Part shown: piece by piece, positions 35,517 through 44,858 of the stretch
Position numbering within the stretch: the stretch's first letter is position 1
Layout of the letters: every line of letters begins with the position of its first letter
Source of the DNA: Bin55 sp965203735
GTDB lineage: Bacteria > Pseudomonadota > Gammaproteobacteria > Pseudomonadales > Azotimanducaceae
Direction: 5' to 3'
DNA: 64,000 bases
Assembly (NCBI GenBank): GCA_965203735.1
Contig: OZ241909.1
Coordinates: 2,046,001 to 2,110,000 of the forward strand
The notes under the pieces: model-generated
What the model saw: the letters and a program-made list of their open reading frames with translations, nothing else
What the model was told of the DNA's origin: nothing
Database searches by the model: none
Position numbers and translations under genes: made by a program

Positions 35517-37298
35517 ATGAAAGCAACTAACATCTACGACCCTAACTATTTCCACAAGGTGGTGGATTGCCAATGGGCTTGTCCAGCTCACACGCCGGTA
35601 CCTGAGTACATTCGACTTATCGCGCAGCAACGATATACGGAAGCGTATATGGTGAACTGGGAATCGAATGTCTTTCCCGGGATCTTGGGAAGAACGTGTG
35701 ACCGTCCCTGTGAACCGGCATGCAGGAGAGTTCGAACTGAAGAAAAACCTGTAGCCATATGTCGTCTCAAGCGTGTTGCGGCAGACTTCAAAGGCGATAT
35801 TTCTTCGTATCTTCCTCATGTTCCTAAGCAAAAGAACGGAAAACGAATTGCGTTGCTAGGTGCGGGCCCCGCATCATTGGCCGTTGCTCGGGATTTGCTT
35901 CCTCTAGGCTATGAAATCGACATGTTCGATCGCGACCCGGGTGGAGGAGGAATGATGAGAAGCCAGATTCCCGCTTTTAGGCTTCCCGCTGACGTTCTTG
36001 AAGAGGAGGTCGATCTCATCGTAAACATGGGTATTAACGCCCAGTACGACTATGAAATTACGAGCATGAAATCAATGCTCGACATGAACTATGACGCATA
36101 CTTCGTAGGTACTGGTGCTCCGCGAGGACGTGACTTAGATCTTCCAGGTCGAAAGGAGGTTTCGGACCATATTTCAATTGGTATCGACTGGCTATCGAGT
36201 GTTGCTTTTGGTCACACAACTGAAATCTCGGGCAAAGTCATCGTTATGGGTGGCGGAAACACTGCAATGGATTGCTGCAGAACTTCGAAAAGGCTAGGGG
36301 CTGAAACCGTAACTGTCGTTGTCCGATCAGGTTTTCACGTTATGAAAGCTAGCGAATGGGAGAAAGAGGACGCACAAGCAGAAGGAATTCCCATTTTGAA
36401 CAATCGGCCTCCGAAAGAGTTTGTTCACGACAACGGAAAGCTCAAAGGAGTTGTTTTTGAAAGAGTGAAACCCGTCGAGGAGAACGGTCGTTTGAAGTAC
36501 ATTCCGACCGGAGAAGACGATGTCTTTATGGAAGCAAACCATATATTGATGGCTATCGGTCAGGAAAACCACTGCCCCTGGATCGAACGTGACATCGGCA
36601 TCGAGTTCGACAAGTGGGATTGTCCCATACTGGACGAAAACACATTGCAATCGACACATCCAAAGATTTTCTTTGGCGGCGACTCGGCATTTGGCCCTGA
36701 AAACATAATCTGGGCATCAGCTCATGCCCATAAAGCTGCGATTTCCATCCATTTGCTGTGTCAAGGCAAGGATCCAAGCAAGGATCGACCGCCAGAAGGA
36801 GTCAATCTCATCAGCCAGAAGATGGGGATACATGAATGGAGCTATGACGCGGAGCACGACCCATCTAAACGCTATATCGTGCCGCATGCAAACCTTCGCC
36901 GCTCTTTAGACAACATCAAGGTGGAAGTTGAGCTCGGATTCGATGAAGACCTGGGATATCAAGAGACCCAACGCTGTCTAAACTGTGACGTTCAAACGGT
37001 ATTTACCGAGAAACTCTGCATTGAGTGTGATGCCTGCGTTGATATATGTCCCATGGACTGCATCACGTTTACCGAAAATCAAGACGAACCGGAGCTGCGC
37101 AGTTCTCTCATGGTCCCGGCTGAGAATCCAGAACAAGATCTCTACGTTTCAGAGGACTTGCCTACAGGACGAGTGATGGTCAAGGATGAAGATCTTTGCC
37201 TGCATTGTGGACTGTGTGCGGAACGCTGTCCGACTAATGCTTGGGACATGCAAAAGTCCATAGTGCACAACCCGCAAATTGGGTCATATTCCGAATGA
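35517..37298 (+). CDS. GltD-like FAD/NAD(P) oxidoreductase with ferredoxin domains, 2-oxoacid oxidoreductase partner subunit
   Basis: Flavoprotein of about 593 residues. The N-terminal cysteine cluster ('CQWACPAHTPV', 'CDRPCEPACRR') is that of glutamate-synthase small subunits and dihydropyrimidine dehydrogenase and binds [4Fe-4S]. Two dinucleotide folds follow: 'IALLGAGPASLAVAR' for FAD and 'VIVMGGGNTAMDC' for NAD(P). The C-terminus has two [4Fe-4S] ferredoxin motifs, 'CIECDACVDICPMDC' and 'CLHCGLCAERCP'. It is the first gene of a three-gene coupled operon with the oxidoreductase subunits, so it probably links them to NAD(P) (inference). The frame opens at GTG 35508. I prefer the ATG at 35517, which has GGACGAG eight bases upstream. 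The stop overlaps the next ATG (ATGA). Confidence 0.85.
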   Translation: MKATNIYDPNYFHKVVDCQWACPAHTPVPEYIRLIAQQRYTEAYMVNWESNVFPGILGRTCDRPCEPACRRVRTEEKPVAICRLKRVAADFKGDISSYLPHVPKQKNGKRIALLGAGPASLAVARDLLPLGYEIDMFDRDPGGGGMMRSQIPAFRLPADVLEEEVDLIVNMGINAQYDYEITSMKSMLDMNYDAYFVGTGAPRGRDLDLPGRKEVSDHISIGIDWLSSVAFGHTTEISGKVIVMGGGNTAMDCCRTSKRLGAETVTVVVRSGFHVMKASEWEKEDAQAEGIPILNNRPPKEFVHDNGKLKGVVFERVKPVEENGRLKYIPTGEDDVFMEANHILMAIGQENHCPWIERDIGIEFDKWDCPILDENTLQSTHPKIFFGGDSAFGPENIIWASAHAHKAAISIHLLCQGKDPSKDRPPEGVNLISQKMGIHEWSYDAEHDPSKRYIVPHANLRRSLDNIKVEVELGFDEDLGYQETQRCLNCDVQTVFTEKLCIECDACVDICPMDCITFTENQDEPELRSSLMVPAENPEQDLYVSEDLPTGRVMVKDEDLCLHCGLCAERCPTNAWDMQKSIVHNPQIGSYSE

Positions 37299-39118
37299 CC
37301 AAATACAACGATTTCGTAATTCGATTTGCGAATGTCAATGGATCGGGTTCTGCTAGTGCAAATAGCATGTTTGCCAAAGCGCTCTTTCGCATGGGAGTGC
37401 CTGTAGCAACACGCAACATTTTCCCTTCCAATATTCAAGGACTTCCAACTTGGTTCGAAGTCCGGGCTACCGAGAATGGCTATTTCGGTCGACGCGAAGA
37501 CGTGGACATCATGGTTGCCATGAATGCGGAAACCTACGAAGAAGATGTAGAGTGTCTGGCAAGCGGTGGCTACTTGGTATACGACAACACTCGTCCACGC
37601 CCTCGGTCACTTGAACGTCAAGATGTTGTCGACGTAGGAATCCCCATTACAAAACTGATACTGCCCGAATTTAGCGATCCGAAACAACGACAGCTATTTA
37701 AGAACATCGTTTACCTGGGCGCATTGTCAGCATTGCTGAGCATTGACTTCAAAGTTCTCACCGGAATGGTTTCGATGCAATACAAGGGCAAGGATGCACT
37801 CATTCAGCCCAATATCCATGCGATGGAGATTGGACGAAACTATGCTTTCAAGTATCTGGACTGTCCATTTGACACTCAAGTAAGGTACTCCGAATTAGCC
37901 AAGGACAAGATCTTGGTTGATGGCAATGAATCAGCGGCCCTAGGTGCCATCTATGGGGGAGCAACGTTTTGCGCTTGGTATCCCATCACTCCATCCACTT
38001 CGGTTGCCGAAGCCTTTGAGAAACACGCGCAGAAACTTCGTGTCGATCCCGATACCGGCAATAAGAAGTATGCAGTAATTCAGTCTGAGGACGAATTGGC
38101 CGCGCTCGGAATGGTGATTGGTGCGGGCTGGAATGGTGCTCGTGCCTTTACTGCCACATCAGGACCGGGAATATCGCTCATGAACGAGTTCTTGGGTTTG
38201 GCCTACTTTGCGGAAATTCCAGCGGTGCTGTTCGACATTCAGAGAGTAGGGCCTTCAACCGGTATGCCAACGCGAACGCAACAGTCTGACCTGTTGAGCG
38301 TTGCCTTCGCTTCCCACGGCGATACAAGGCATCCGATGCTATTTCCATCAACCCCCAAAGAATGCTTTGACTTCGCCGCTGATGCCTTCGACATCGCGGA
38401 ACGCATTCAATCACCAGTTGTGGTGATGAGCGACCTCGAACTAGGCATGAATGAAATGACATCGGATCAGTTCGAGTGGGAAGACAGTCGTACGTATGAT
38501 CGCGGAAAAGTCCTAACGGCTGAAGATTTGGATCAAGTCGAAAACTACGGCAGATATGTCGACGTTGATTCGGATGGAATTGGGTATCGCACGCTGCCTG
38601 GCACACATCCGAACAAGGGTTCTTTCTTCACTCGAGGAACTTCACGAGACGAGTACGCCGTATATACCGAAGCTCCGGATGCCTACAGCCAAAACATGGA
38701 TCGCTTGAACCGGAAGTGGGAGACAATTCGAAACCTGCTGCCTCGGAGTGAAGTCTCTTCAGCACGGTATCGTGCTGGAATCATGTATTACGGAACCACA
38801 GCAACACCTATGCGTGAATCGCTGGCTTTGCTTGACGACTACGGTATTGAACTCGATACATTGCGAATACGCGCATTTCCAATAGGTCACGAAGTCCGAG
38901 AATTTATCGACCAGCACTCTATCGTATTCCTTGTGGAACAGAATCGAGACGCACAGATGAAAACACTCATCGTCAATGATCTCGAAATAAATGCCGATCA
39001 AATTTGCTCCATCTTGTACTACGGCGGCATGTCCATTTCTGCGGATTTCATTGTGAGCGAAGTCTTGAACTACTACGAGCAAAACAAGGTGCCTCGGCTC
39101 AAGGAGGTTTCGTCATGA
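37295..39118 (+). CDS. 2-oxoacid:acceptor oxidoreductase, fused gamma-alpha subunit
   Basis: A 607-residue subunit of a thiamine-diphosphate, CoA-dependent 2-oxoacid oxidoreductase (KorA type). The first 180 residues are the gamma domain ('IRFANVNGSGSASANSMFAK'). From about residue 205 the alpha domain begins ('GNESAALGAIYGGATFCAWY', 'PITPSTSVAEAFE'), followed by 'TATSGPGISLMNEFLGLA' and 'PSTGMPTRTQQSDL'. These are the standard order and motifs of fused gamma-alpha subunits in 2-oxoglutarate or pyruvate ferredoxin oxidoreductases. A longer frame starts at 37241, but the ATG at 37295 overlaps the upstream stop as ATGA and matches the start of the domain. Confidence 0.9.
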   Translation: MTKYNDFVIRFANVNGSGSASANSMFAKALFRMGVPVATRNIFPSNIQGLPTWFEVRATENGYFGRREDVDIMVAMNAETYEEDVECLASGGYLVYDNTRPRPRSLERQDVVDVGIPITKLILPEFSDPKQRQLFKNIVYLGALSALLSIDFKVLTGMVSMQYKGKDALIQPNIHAMEIGRNYAFKYLDCPFDTQVRYSELAKDKILVDGNESAALGAIYGGATFCAWYPITPSTSVAEAFEKHAQKLRVDPDTGNKKYAVIQSEDELAALGMVIGAGWNGARAFTATSGPGISLMNEFLGLAYFAEIPAVLFDIQRVGPSTGMPTRTQQSDLLSVAFASHGDTRHPMLFPSTPKECFDFAADAFDIAERIQSPVVVMSDLELGMNEMTSDQFEWEDSRTYDRGKVLTAEDLDQVENYGRYVDVDSDGIGYRTLPGTHPNKGSFFTRGTSRDEYAVYTEAPDAYSQNMDRLNRKWETIRNLLPRSEVSSARYRAGIMYYGTTATPMRESLALLDDYGIELDTLRIRAFPIGHEVREFIDQHSIVFLVEQNRDAQMKTLIVNDLEINADQICSILYYGGMSISADFIVSEVLNYYEQNKVPRLKEVSS

Positions 39119-40170
39119 CTTTTGTCAAGAAGCCTGAAATTCACCATCCCTTACTGACTGTAAATGAATTGGGACTGAAACGTCGTGACTACGAAGGACT
39201 GGTGTCTACTTTATGCGCAGGCTGCGGTCACGACTCCGTGAGTGCCGCAATAATCCAAGCGTGTAGCGAATTGTCACTCCCTCCACATCGTTTTGCGAAA
39301 CTGTCCGGTATCGGATGTTCATCAAAGACTCCGAGTTACTTTTTGAGTAACTCTCACGGATTCAACTCGGTTCACGGAAGAATGCCTTCGGTTGCGACCG
39401 GTGCAAATATTGCGAATCGCGATTTGATTTATATCGGTGTCTCTGGCGACGGAGACAGTGCATCCATCGGGTTGGGACAGTTTGCCCATGCAGTTCGGCG
39501 CAAGATCAACATGCTATATATCGTCGACAACAATGGGACCTATGGGCTAACTAAGGGGCAGTTTTCTGCAACCAACGATTACGGGTCCACAAGCAAGAGA
39601 GGCGTGCCGAACCTCTATTCACCAATTGACTTAGTCTGTATGGCACTTCAGATTGGAGCCAGCTTCGTAGCGAGAAGCTTCTCAGGCGACAAGAAGCAAT
39701 TAGTTCCGCTAATTAAAGCCGCATTGCTTCACAACGGTTTTTCTTTCATCGACATCATTTCTCCGTGTGTGATGTTTAACAATCACGATGGGTCTACCAA
39801 GAGCTATGGACATGTACGTGATCATTCTGCACCCATAGTCGATGCAGATTTCGTGGCGCCTCACGAAGAGATCGAGGTTGATTACGCTCCTGGATCCACT
39901 GAAACCATAGATATGCCGGACGGTTCACGTTTGCGGCTAAGAAAACTTGAAGACTCCTATAACCCCAAGAGTCGCGTAGATGCGTTGGCGTACGTCCAAC
40001 GAGCATTGGACGAAGGAGACGTGGTGACCGGCCTGCTTTACGTGGAGGAAGATCCCGCGGACCTTCACGAAGTCTTAGAGACGCCGGAAGTTCCCCTGAG
40101 TGCGCTAACAGAGTCGGATCTCTGTCCTGGATCAGAAACTCTAGACTCTATCAATGCAAGTTTTAGATAA
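39115..40170 (+). CDS. 2-oxoacid:acceptor oxidoreductase beta subunit (TPP-binding)
   Basis: A 351-residue beta subunit (KorB type). 'LCAGCGHDSV' and 'IGCSSKTPSYF' flank the active site. The thiamine-diphosphate/Mg motif is 'SGDGDSASIGLGQF' through 'VDNNGTYGLTKGQFS'. There is no ferredoxin extension, so the iron-sulfur relay must come from the 35517 subunit. The start ATG overlaps the stop of the alpha gene (ATGA); the extra upstream frame from 39004 lies inside the alpha gene and is rejected. Substrate is probably 2-oxoglutarate or pyruvate, not determined. Confidence 0.9.
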   Translation: MTFVKKPEIHHPLLTVNELGLKRRDYEGLVSTLCAGCGHDSVSAAIIQACSELSLPPHRFAKLSGIGCSSKTPSYFLSNSHGFNSVHGRMPSVATGANIANRDLIYIGVSGDGDSASIGLGQFAHAVRRKINMLYIVDNNGTYGLTKGQFSATNDYGSTSKRGVPNLYSPIDLVCMALQIGASFVARSFSGDKKQLVPLIKAALLHNGFSFIDIISPCVMFNNHDGSTKSYGHVRDHSAPIVDADFVAPHEEIEVDYAPGSTETIDMPDGSRLRLRKLEDSYNPKSRVDALAYVQRALDEGDVVTGLLYVEEDPADLHEVLETPEVPLSALTESDLCPGSETLDSINASFR

Positions 40171-40211
40171 GAGTTCCACAGGCAACGCACCATAGCCTAA
40201 CTTGCTTGTTT

Positions 40212-40230
40212 TTGGGCAAGTCTTGCCCAA
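40212..40230. repeat. 19-bp palindrome after the oxidoreductase operon
   Basis: TTGGGCAAG, a single T, then CTTGCCCAA: nine matching pairs around one base. It lies 42 bases after the beta-subunit stop and about 150 bases upstream of gap. A T-run precedes it on the plus strand rather than follows, so it is not a standard terminator for the operon and may be an operator for gap. Confidence 0.4.
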
Positions 40231-40377
40231 CAATACTCTTGGCGCGCTGTTTATTTTTCATTTATTCCCCAGTCCACGATTCTGGAGTGAGAGCACTGAA
40301 AACCGGCGTTTTTGCTTTACTAACAAGTTGTCTGAGAGTATCATTCTCCCTAGCTCCCCCCAACTCTGGATACCGAA

Positions 40378-41865
40378 TTGGCTCTAGAACATCTTGAAGA
40401 CTACTTCCCGGATTGGAAGGAACGTGAATCGCTTGCAGAAGCGATGATTCCGATCATTGGAACGCTCTATCGGAAGAACGTGGTCACGTATTGCTTTGGT
40501 CGCGCGTTATACAACCAAAGTGTCACCGACATCATGCGTACACATCGATTTGTACGCCAAGTGGCTGAAAACGAACTTTCCGAGTTTGAGAGCTATCCAA
40601 TCCTAAAAGCCGCATCTGAATTGGACTTGGGTCCAGCCCATCTAGATCTTGGCCAATTGACCACAAAACACATGGAGCTAACTGAGAACGGCAACGGCAA
40701 CGGAGCCCCAGACGTAGACAGATTTGTAGCTTCCGAATGCTCGCATGTTGTTGGGAGGCACATAAAGCCACTCTCGCAACCCCAGGATGTCGTTCTGTAC
40801 GGATTTGGACGGATAGGAAGACTGCTAGCACGTCTGTTGATCGAGAAAACTGGGGGTGGCGACCAGCTTCGGTTACGTGCCATTGTGCTTCGTGAGGGCC
40901 CTCCCGACGACTTGGAGAAACGTGGAAGCCTTCTGCGCCGTGATTCGGTTCACGGACCTTTCAAAGGAACCATTCGTATTGACGAAGAGAATCAATGCTT
41001 AATCGCTAACGGGAATGTCATTCGCCTGATTTACTCGGATGATCCTGGCACCATCGACTACGAACAATACGGAATTCGCAACGCACTGATCATCGACAAT
41101 ACAGGCGCATGGAAGGATGGAGCCGGACTGTCGCGGCACCTTCAGTCAAGAGGGGCGGATCGAGTAATAGTGACCGCTGCCGGAAAGGGTTCGGTGCCCA
41201 ATATCGTTTCAGGCATCAATTCGCACAGCCTGTCTCATAATCAGAAAATCCTGTCTGCGTCATCTTGTACGACAAATGCCATTGTTCCCGTACTGAAAGT
41301 GGTTGACTCAAAGTACGGAATCGCACACGGCCATATGGAAACCGTACATGCTTACACACCCGACCAAAACTTGACCGACAACTTCCACAAGAAAGACAGA
41401 AGAGGTCGGGGGGCTCCATTGAATCTTGTGATTACCGAAACGGGCGCATCAAAAGCAGTGGCTAACTTGCTTCCAGAACTTGAAGGAAAACTGACTGGAA
41501 ATGCGATCAGAGTGCCCACACCAAACGTTTCTCTGGCGTGCCTCAACCTAACACTAGAGACAGACACAAGCAAAGATGAACTTAATACCTTCTTGCGTGA
41601 CGTTTCTCTGTTCTCGCCCATGCAAAGGCAGATCGACTTCACGCAGGCAACAGAAGTGGTTTCGTCGGACTTCGTGGGCAATCGACACGCCTGTGTAATT
41701 GATGGCAGAGCCACTATTGTCGATGGTGGAAATAGGGCGCAGATTTATGCGTGGTACGACAACGAGTTCGGCTATTGCTGTCAAGTAGTTCGCGTAGTTC
41801 AAAAGTGGGCTGGAATCAAATATCCTCTTGTTCCCATGAATATCGAAGAAATGGGGTTTGCTTAG
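40378..41865 (+). CDS. gap: glyceraldehyde-3-phosphate dehydrogenase, long form
   Basis: A 495-residue GAPDH of the type with a 120-residue N-terminal extension seen in Pseudomonas and relatives. The extension is recognised by 'DWKERESLAEAMIPIIGTLY' and 'HRFVRQVAENE'. The NAD-binding fold starts at 'VVLYGFGRIGRLLARLL', the catalytic Cys is in 'SASSCTTNA' and the phosphate-binding part is 'RVPTPNVSLA'. The start is TTG at 40378 with GGA seven bases upstream; no ATG lies close by. As in Pseudomonas, gap is close to mfd, but here a toxin-antitoxin locus and the oxidoreductase operon lie between them. Confidence 0.9.
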   Translation: MALEHLEDYFPDWKERESLAEAMIPIIGTLYRKNVVTYCFGRALYNQSVTDIMRTHRFVRQVAENELSEFESYPILKAASELDLGPAHLDLGQLTTKHMELTENGNGNGAPDVDRFVASECSHVVGRHIKPLSQPQDVVLYGFGRIGRLLARLLIEKTGGGDQLRLRAIVLREGPPDDLEKRGSLLRRDSVHGPFKGTIRIDEENQCLIANGNVIRLIYSDDPGTIDYEQYGIRNALIIDNTGAWKDGAGLSRHLQSRGADRVIVTAAGKGSVPNIVSGINSHSLSHNQKILSASSCTTNAIVPVLKVVDSKYGIAHGHMETVHAYTPDQNLTDNFHKKDRRGRGAPLNLVITETGASKAVANLLPELEGKLTGNAIRVPTPNVSLACLNLTLETDTSKDELNTFLRDVSLFSPMQRQIDFTQATEVVSSDFVGNRHACVIDGRATIVDGGNRAQIYAWYDNEFGYCCQVVRVVQKWAGIKYPLVPMNIEEMGFA

Positions 41866-42023
41866 AAAAGCACTAAGGGACCATCGCCCCAATACGAATC
41901 GATGTCGTGGGTTGGTCCCCAGTTCTTCACCGATTAACGTTCGATCAAAATCAAGATCAATTGCTATGATTAAGGCAATGCTTTGCAATCGCATAGATCA
42001 ATTCTCTTGAGGGTAGCACTCCG

Positions 42024-42422
42024 ATGATGCTCCTAGCGTGCGCTCTATTCCTAGTAATTGTTGTCGTGGCATTGTGGACCAAACACACGCGAGACGCTCG
42101 AATTCAGTGGATTAAGGACCTCGACCTCATGGGTACTTGGGAACTGGATACTTCGAAGTCCGATGATCCCCCGACGAGCATTAGATTCACTGGAAATCTA
42201 AACTCAGGTGACTTTCACATGGAGTCGTCGGGTGAAGAGATCGTCGGCACGTGGAGACTCTCAGGAACTTCGTTGGTCATGACCAATGAAGAAACCGGAG
42301 ACCTCGAATACGAAATCCGTTTGTTTGAACATGGCTCGATCGGTATTCACGGGTCTGGCCGAGAACGACAAGTGTTCAAGAAACGCGTCGAGAACATAGT
42401 GCCTTTACGGCGTCGCTCTTAA
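42024..42422 (+). CDS. small membrane-anchored protein, lipocalin-like
   Basis: A 132-residue protein with one N-terminal transmembrane helix (residues 1-20) followed by 'LDLMGTWELDTSKSDD', 'RFTGNLNSGDFHMES', 'IVGTWRLSGTSLVMTNEE' and 'EIRLFEHGSIGIHG'. The repeated G-T-W plus alternating beta pattern is typical of small lipocalin-like or copper-resistance-like barrels. No definite family is recognised. The last 18 bases overlap the tail of the convergent symporter gene. Confidence 0.65.
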   Translation: MMLLACALFLVIVVVALWTKHTRDARIQWIKDLDLMGTWELDTSKSDDPPTSIRFTGNLNSGDFHMESSGEEIVGTWRLSGTSLVMTNEETGDLEYEIRLFEHGSIGIHGSGRERQVFKKRVENIVPLRRRS

Positions 42423-43844
42423 CCCCAATCGATCTTCGAGCTGCTCAAACAATTCGTTTGCTGCCGGTTCGGGAAACATCCGTGCGACGACATAGAGGGC
42501 AAGACTTGCTAAGCCAAACGCTGGAAGTAATTCGTAAACGTCGAATATGCCTCCCTTGAGGTAGTGCCAGGCAATTGTGACAACCATACCGGTGACTATT
42601 GCTGCGATAAGTGACTTGCTTGTCGTTCCTCGATAGAACAAGCAGAAAATCACACAAGAACCAAAGCTCGAACCTATACCCGCCCACGCCAGGCTCACAA
42701 TATCGAATATGCGGCTGTTTGGATCCAATGCGAACAACGCGGCCACCAGCGCTACAGCAATGACACACACCCTACTCAAGAGTAGTTGCTTCGTTTGAGG
42801 ATTTACAACATCGTTGACGAGAACCGTCGATACAACCATAAGTTGTGAATCGACTGTGCTCATCACGGCAGCAAGGATTGCAGCAACCACGATTCCGGCA
42901 ATCCAAGGACTCAATACGATTTCACTTAGAACAATTAGCGCAAGTTCTTCATCAGGCAGAACTGGAAAAAGGACTATGGCTGCATAGCCAACAGCGACAG
43001 CTCCAACACTCGACAACACCATCCACGACATTCCAATTGCTCTTGCGGAGCGCATTGCATTTGATTCGCGTATTGCCATGAATCGCGCAAGAATGTGAGG
43101 TTGGCCGAAGTATCCCAATCCCCACGCCAAGAGACCGACTACTCCCAGGATTGAATAGGCTTCCCAATTCCATGTGTTTTGAGTAGCCTCGACTGTAGTG
43201 CCGCCAAGACTCGGATCCACGTTGACGTCGAAGGAAAGCGCGATGGTGGGCACCGCGACAAGGACGACCATCATCAACAAAGCTTGAAAGGTATCGGTCC
43301 AACTAACTGCAAGAAAACCTCCTATTGCTGTATAGGTCATGACTACAGCAACGCCAATCAACAGTCCCCACATGTACTCGATTCCTAGAACCGATTCAAA
43401 AAGTTTTGCACTTGCAACAAATCCAGCCGACACATATACCGTGAAAAAGACTATTAGTGCAATGCTGGCCACAATTGCCAATGACTTCGATGTCGCGCCG
43501 GTGCGCAAGGCAAGGAATTGCGGAATCGTAATGGCATCGCCATACAACGTACTCGCAACACGCAATCGATTTGCAACATAGGTCCAGTTGATCCACGCTC
43601 CGACTACTAGTCCAACGAGAATCCAGCTTTCCACCAAACCGCCCACGTAGATGGCTCCGGGCAATCCAAGAAGCAGCCATCCGGACATGTCACTAGCTCC
43701 TGCCGATAGTGCGGTAACCGAGCTAGACAAAGACCTCCCTCCAATCGAGTAGTCATTCATGTTGGAGGTTCGAGTACCCGCGTATACGGCGATCATCACT
43801 AAGACAAGGAGATATCCGATGAAGGACGGCAGCAGTTCGTACAT
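42405..43844 (-). CDS. putP: sodium/proline symporter (SSS family, PutP type)
   Basis: A 479-residue inner-membrane transporter with about 13 hydrophobic helices. Signature segments are 'SIGGRSLSSSVTALSAGASD', 'MSGWLLLGLPGAIYVGG' and 'TYTAIGGFLAVSWTD'. Helix 8 is 'AAILAAVMSTVDSQLMV', which includes the conserved Ser-Thr of the second sodium site. These match PutP rather than other SSS members. Proline is the likely substrate. No putA is in the window. Confidence 0.9.
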   Translation of the reverse strand: MYELLPSFIGYLLVLVMIAVYAGTRTSNMNDYSIGGRSLSSSVTALSAGASDMSGWLLLGLPGAIYVGGLVESWILVGLVVGAWINWTYVANRLRVASTLYGDAITIPQFLALRTGATSKSLAIVASIALIVFFTVYVSAGFVASAKLFESVLGIEYMWGLLIGVAVVMTYTAIGGFLAVSWTDTFQALLMMVVLVAVPTIALSFDVNVDPSLGGTTVEATQNTWNWEAYSILGVVGLLAWGLGYFGQPHILARFMAIRESNAMRSARAIGMSWMVLSSVGAVAVGYAAIVLFPVLPDEELALIVLSEIVLSPWIAGIVVAAILAAVMSTVDSQLMVVSTVLVNDVVNPQTKQLLLSRVCVIAVALVAALFALDPNSRIFDIVSLAWAGIGSSFGSCVIFCLFYRGTTSKSLIAAIVTGMVVTIAWHYLKGGIFDVYELLPAFGLASLALYVVARMFPEPAANELFEQLEDRLGLRATP

Positions 43845-43955
43845 GGTCAGATCCTAACGTGCAAAAACACTACTTCAAGAGATTCTAATGCCGATGAATG
43901 GTGCATGCGCACTCATTTATGCTTGTTTGTAGTTGCTTCGTAAAATGTCAAGCCT

Positions 43956-44858
43956 ATGGAAGGGAAGCTATCAAACCTGCTCGGCAGGGCGGAACAGGTG
44001 CTGGAACGACTGGAGAGGTTGTTTCCGCAGCACAATACCATCGATTGGAAAACTACTGTTGCCGCCACTTGGATTCATCACTCTAGGAACGGTTCTTTCC
44101 ACGCCGTAGCAGATCTTGATCCTATCCGATTGGATGATTTGCTGGAGATTGACCGCCAGCGCAAGGCTGTCGTACAGAACACCGCACAGTTCTGTGCCGG
44201 TCTTCCAGCCAACAATGTCCTTCTATGGGGCGCTCGGGGAACAGGTAAGTCCTCCTTGATTCATGCGGTCGTAAATGAATTTGCAGAGAAAGGACTGCGT
44301 TTGGTTGAAGTCGACAAGCGATCGTTATCGGACATCGCGTTGCTTGCAGAAGAACTGCAGAACCAACCTTTTCGCTTTCTCGTCGTGTGCGACGATCTGT
44401 CATTCGATGCCAATGACTCGGGATTCAAAGAGCTCAAGAGCTCACTTGAAGGCACGATCTTTGCAACGGTTAGCAATGTTTTGATCTACATTACGTCCAA
44501 TAGAAGGCACTTAGTTACTGAGCTTGCAAAAGAGAACCAACAATTGCAAGAGCAGGATCTGCATGGCGCAGAGGCGATTGAAGAAAAGATCTCTCTGTCG
44601 GATCGTTTTGGCTTGTGGCTTTCTTTTCATCCGTTTGACCAAGATCAGTATTTGCGTGTGGTTGAGCATTGGCTTAGTTTTTTCTCGATGCAATGTGACT
44701 TTTCCTGTTCACTTGATGACGAAATTCGAACTAATGCACTCCGATGGGCTCTAAACCGGGGAACAAGAAGCGGACGTACCGCTAATCACTTTGCACGAGC
44801 ATGGATTGGTGCGAAGAGTCTTGAACGTTTGGCTCAATCGGAATCTTCGAATTCGTGA
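43956..44858 (+). CDS. DUF815 family AAA+ ATPase
   Basis: A 300-residue cytoplasmic ATPase. Walker A is 'LLWGARGTGKSSLIHAVVN' and Walker B is 'FLVVCDDLSFDAND'. The sensor-1 Asn lies in 'NVLIYITSNRRHLV', followed by 'SLSDRFGLWLSF' and the C-terminal 'RSGRTANHFARAW'. This set defines the DUF815 family, conserved in proteobacteria and without a firm role. The stop overlaps the start of the DUF481 gene (GTGA), so the two genes are co-translated. Confidence 0.9.
   Translation: MEGKLSNLLGRAEQVLERLERLFPQHNTIDWKTTVAATWIHHSRNGSFHAVADLDPIRLDDLLEIDRQRKAVVQNTAQFCAGLPANNVLLWGARGTGKSSLIHAVVNEFAEKGLRLVEVDKRSLSDIALLAEELQNQPFRFLVVCDDLSFDANDSGFKELKSSLEGTIFATVSNVLIYITSNRRHLVTELAKENQQLQEQDLHGAEAIEEKISLSDRFGLWLSFHPFDQDQYLRVVEHWLSFFSMQCDFSCSLDDEIRTNALRWALNRGTRSGRTANHFARAWIGAKSLERLAQSESSNS

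Noticed and set aside
37241..37294. upstream extension of the gamma-alpha subunit
   Set aside because: It lies within the preceding gene; the ATGA-overlapping ATG at 37295 matches the domain start.
39004..39114. upstream extension of the beta subunit
   Set aside because: It lies inside the alpha gene; the ATG at 39115 overlaps the stop and begins the real protein.
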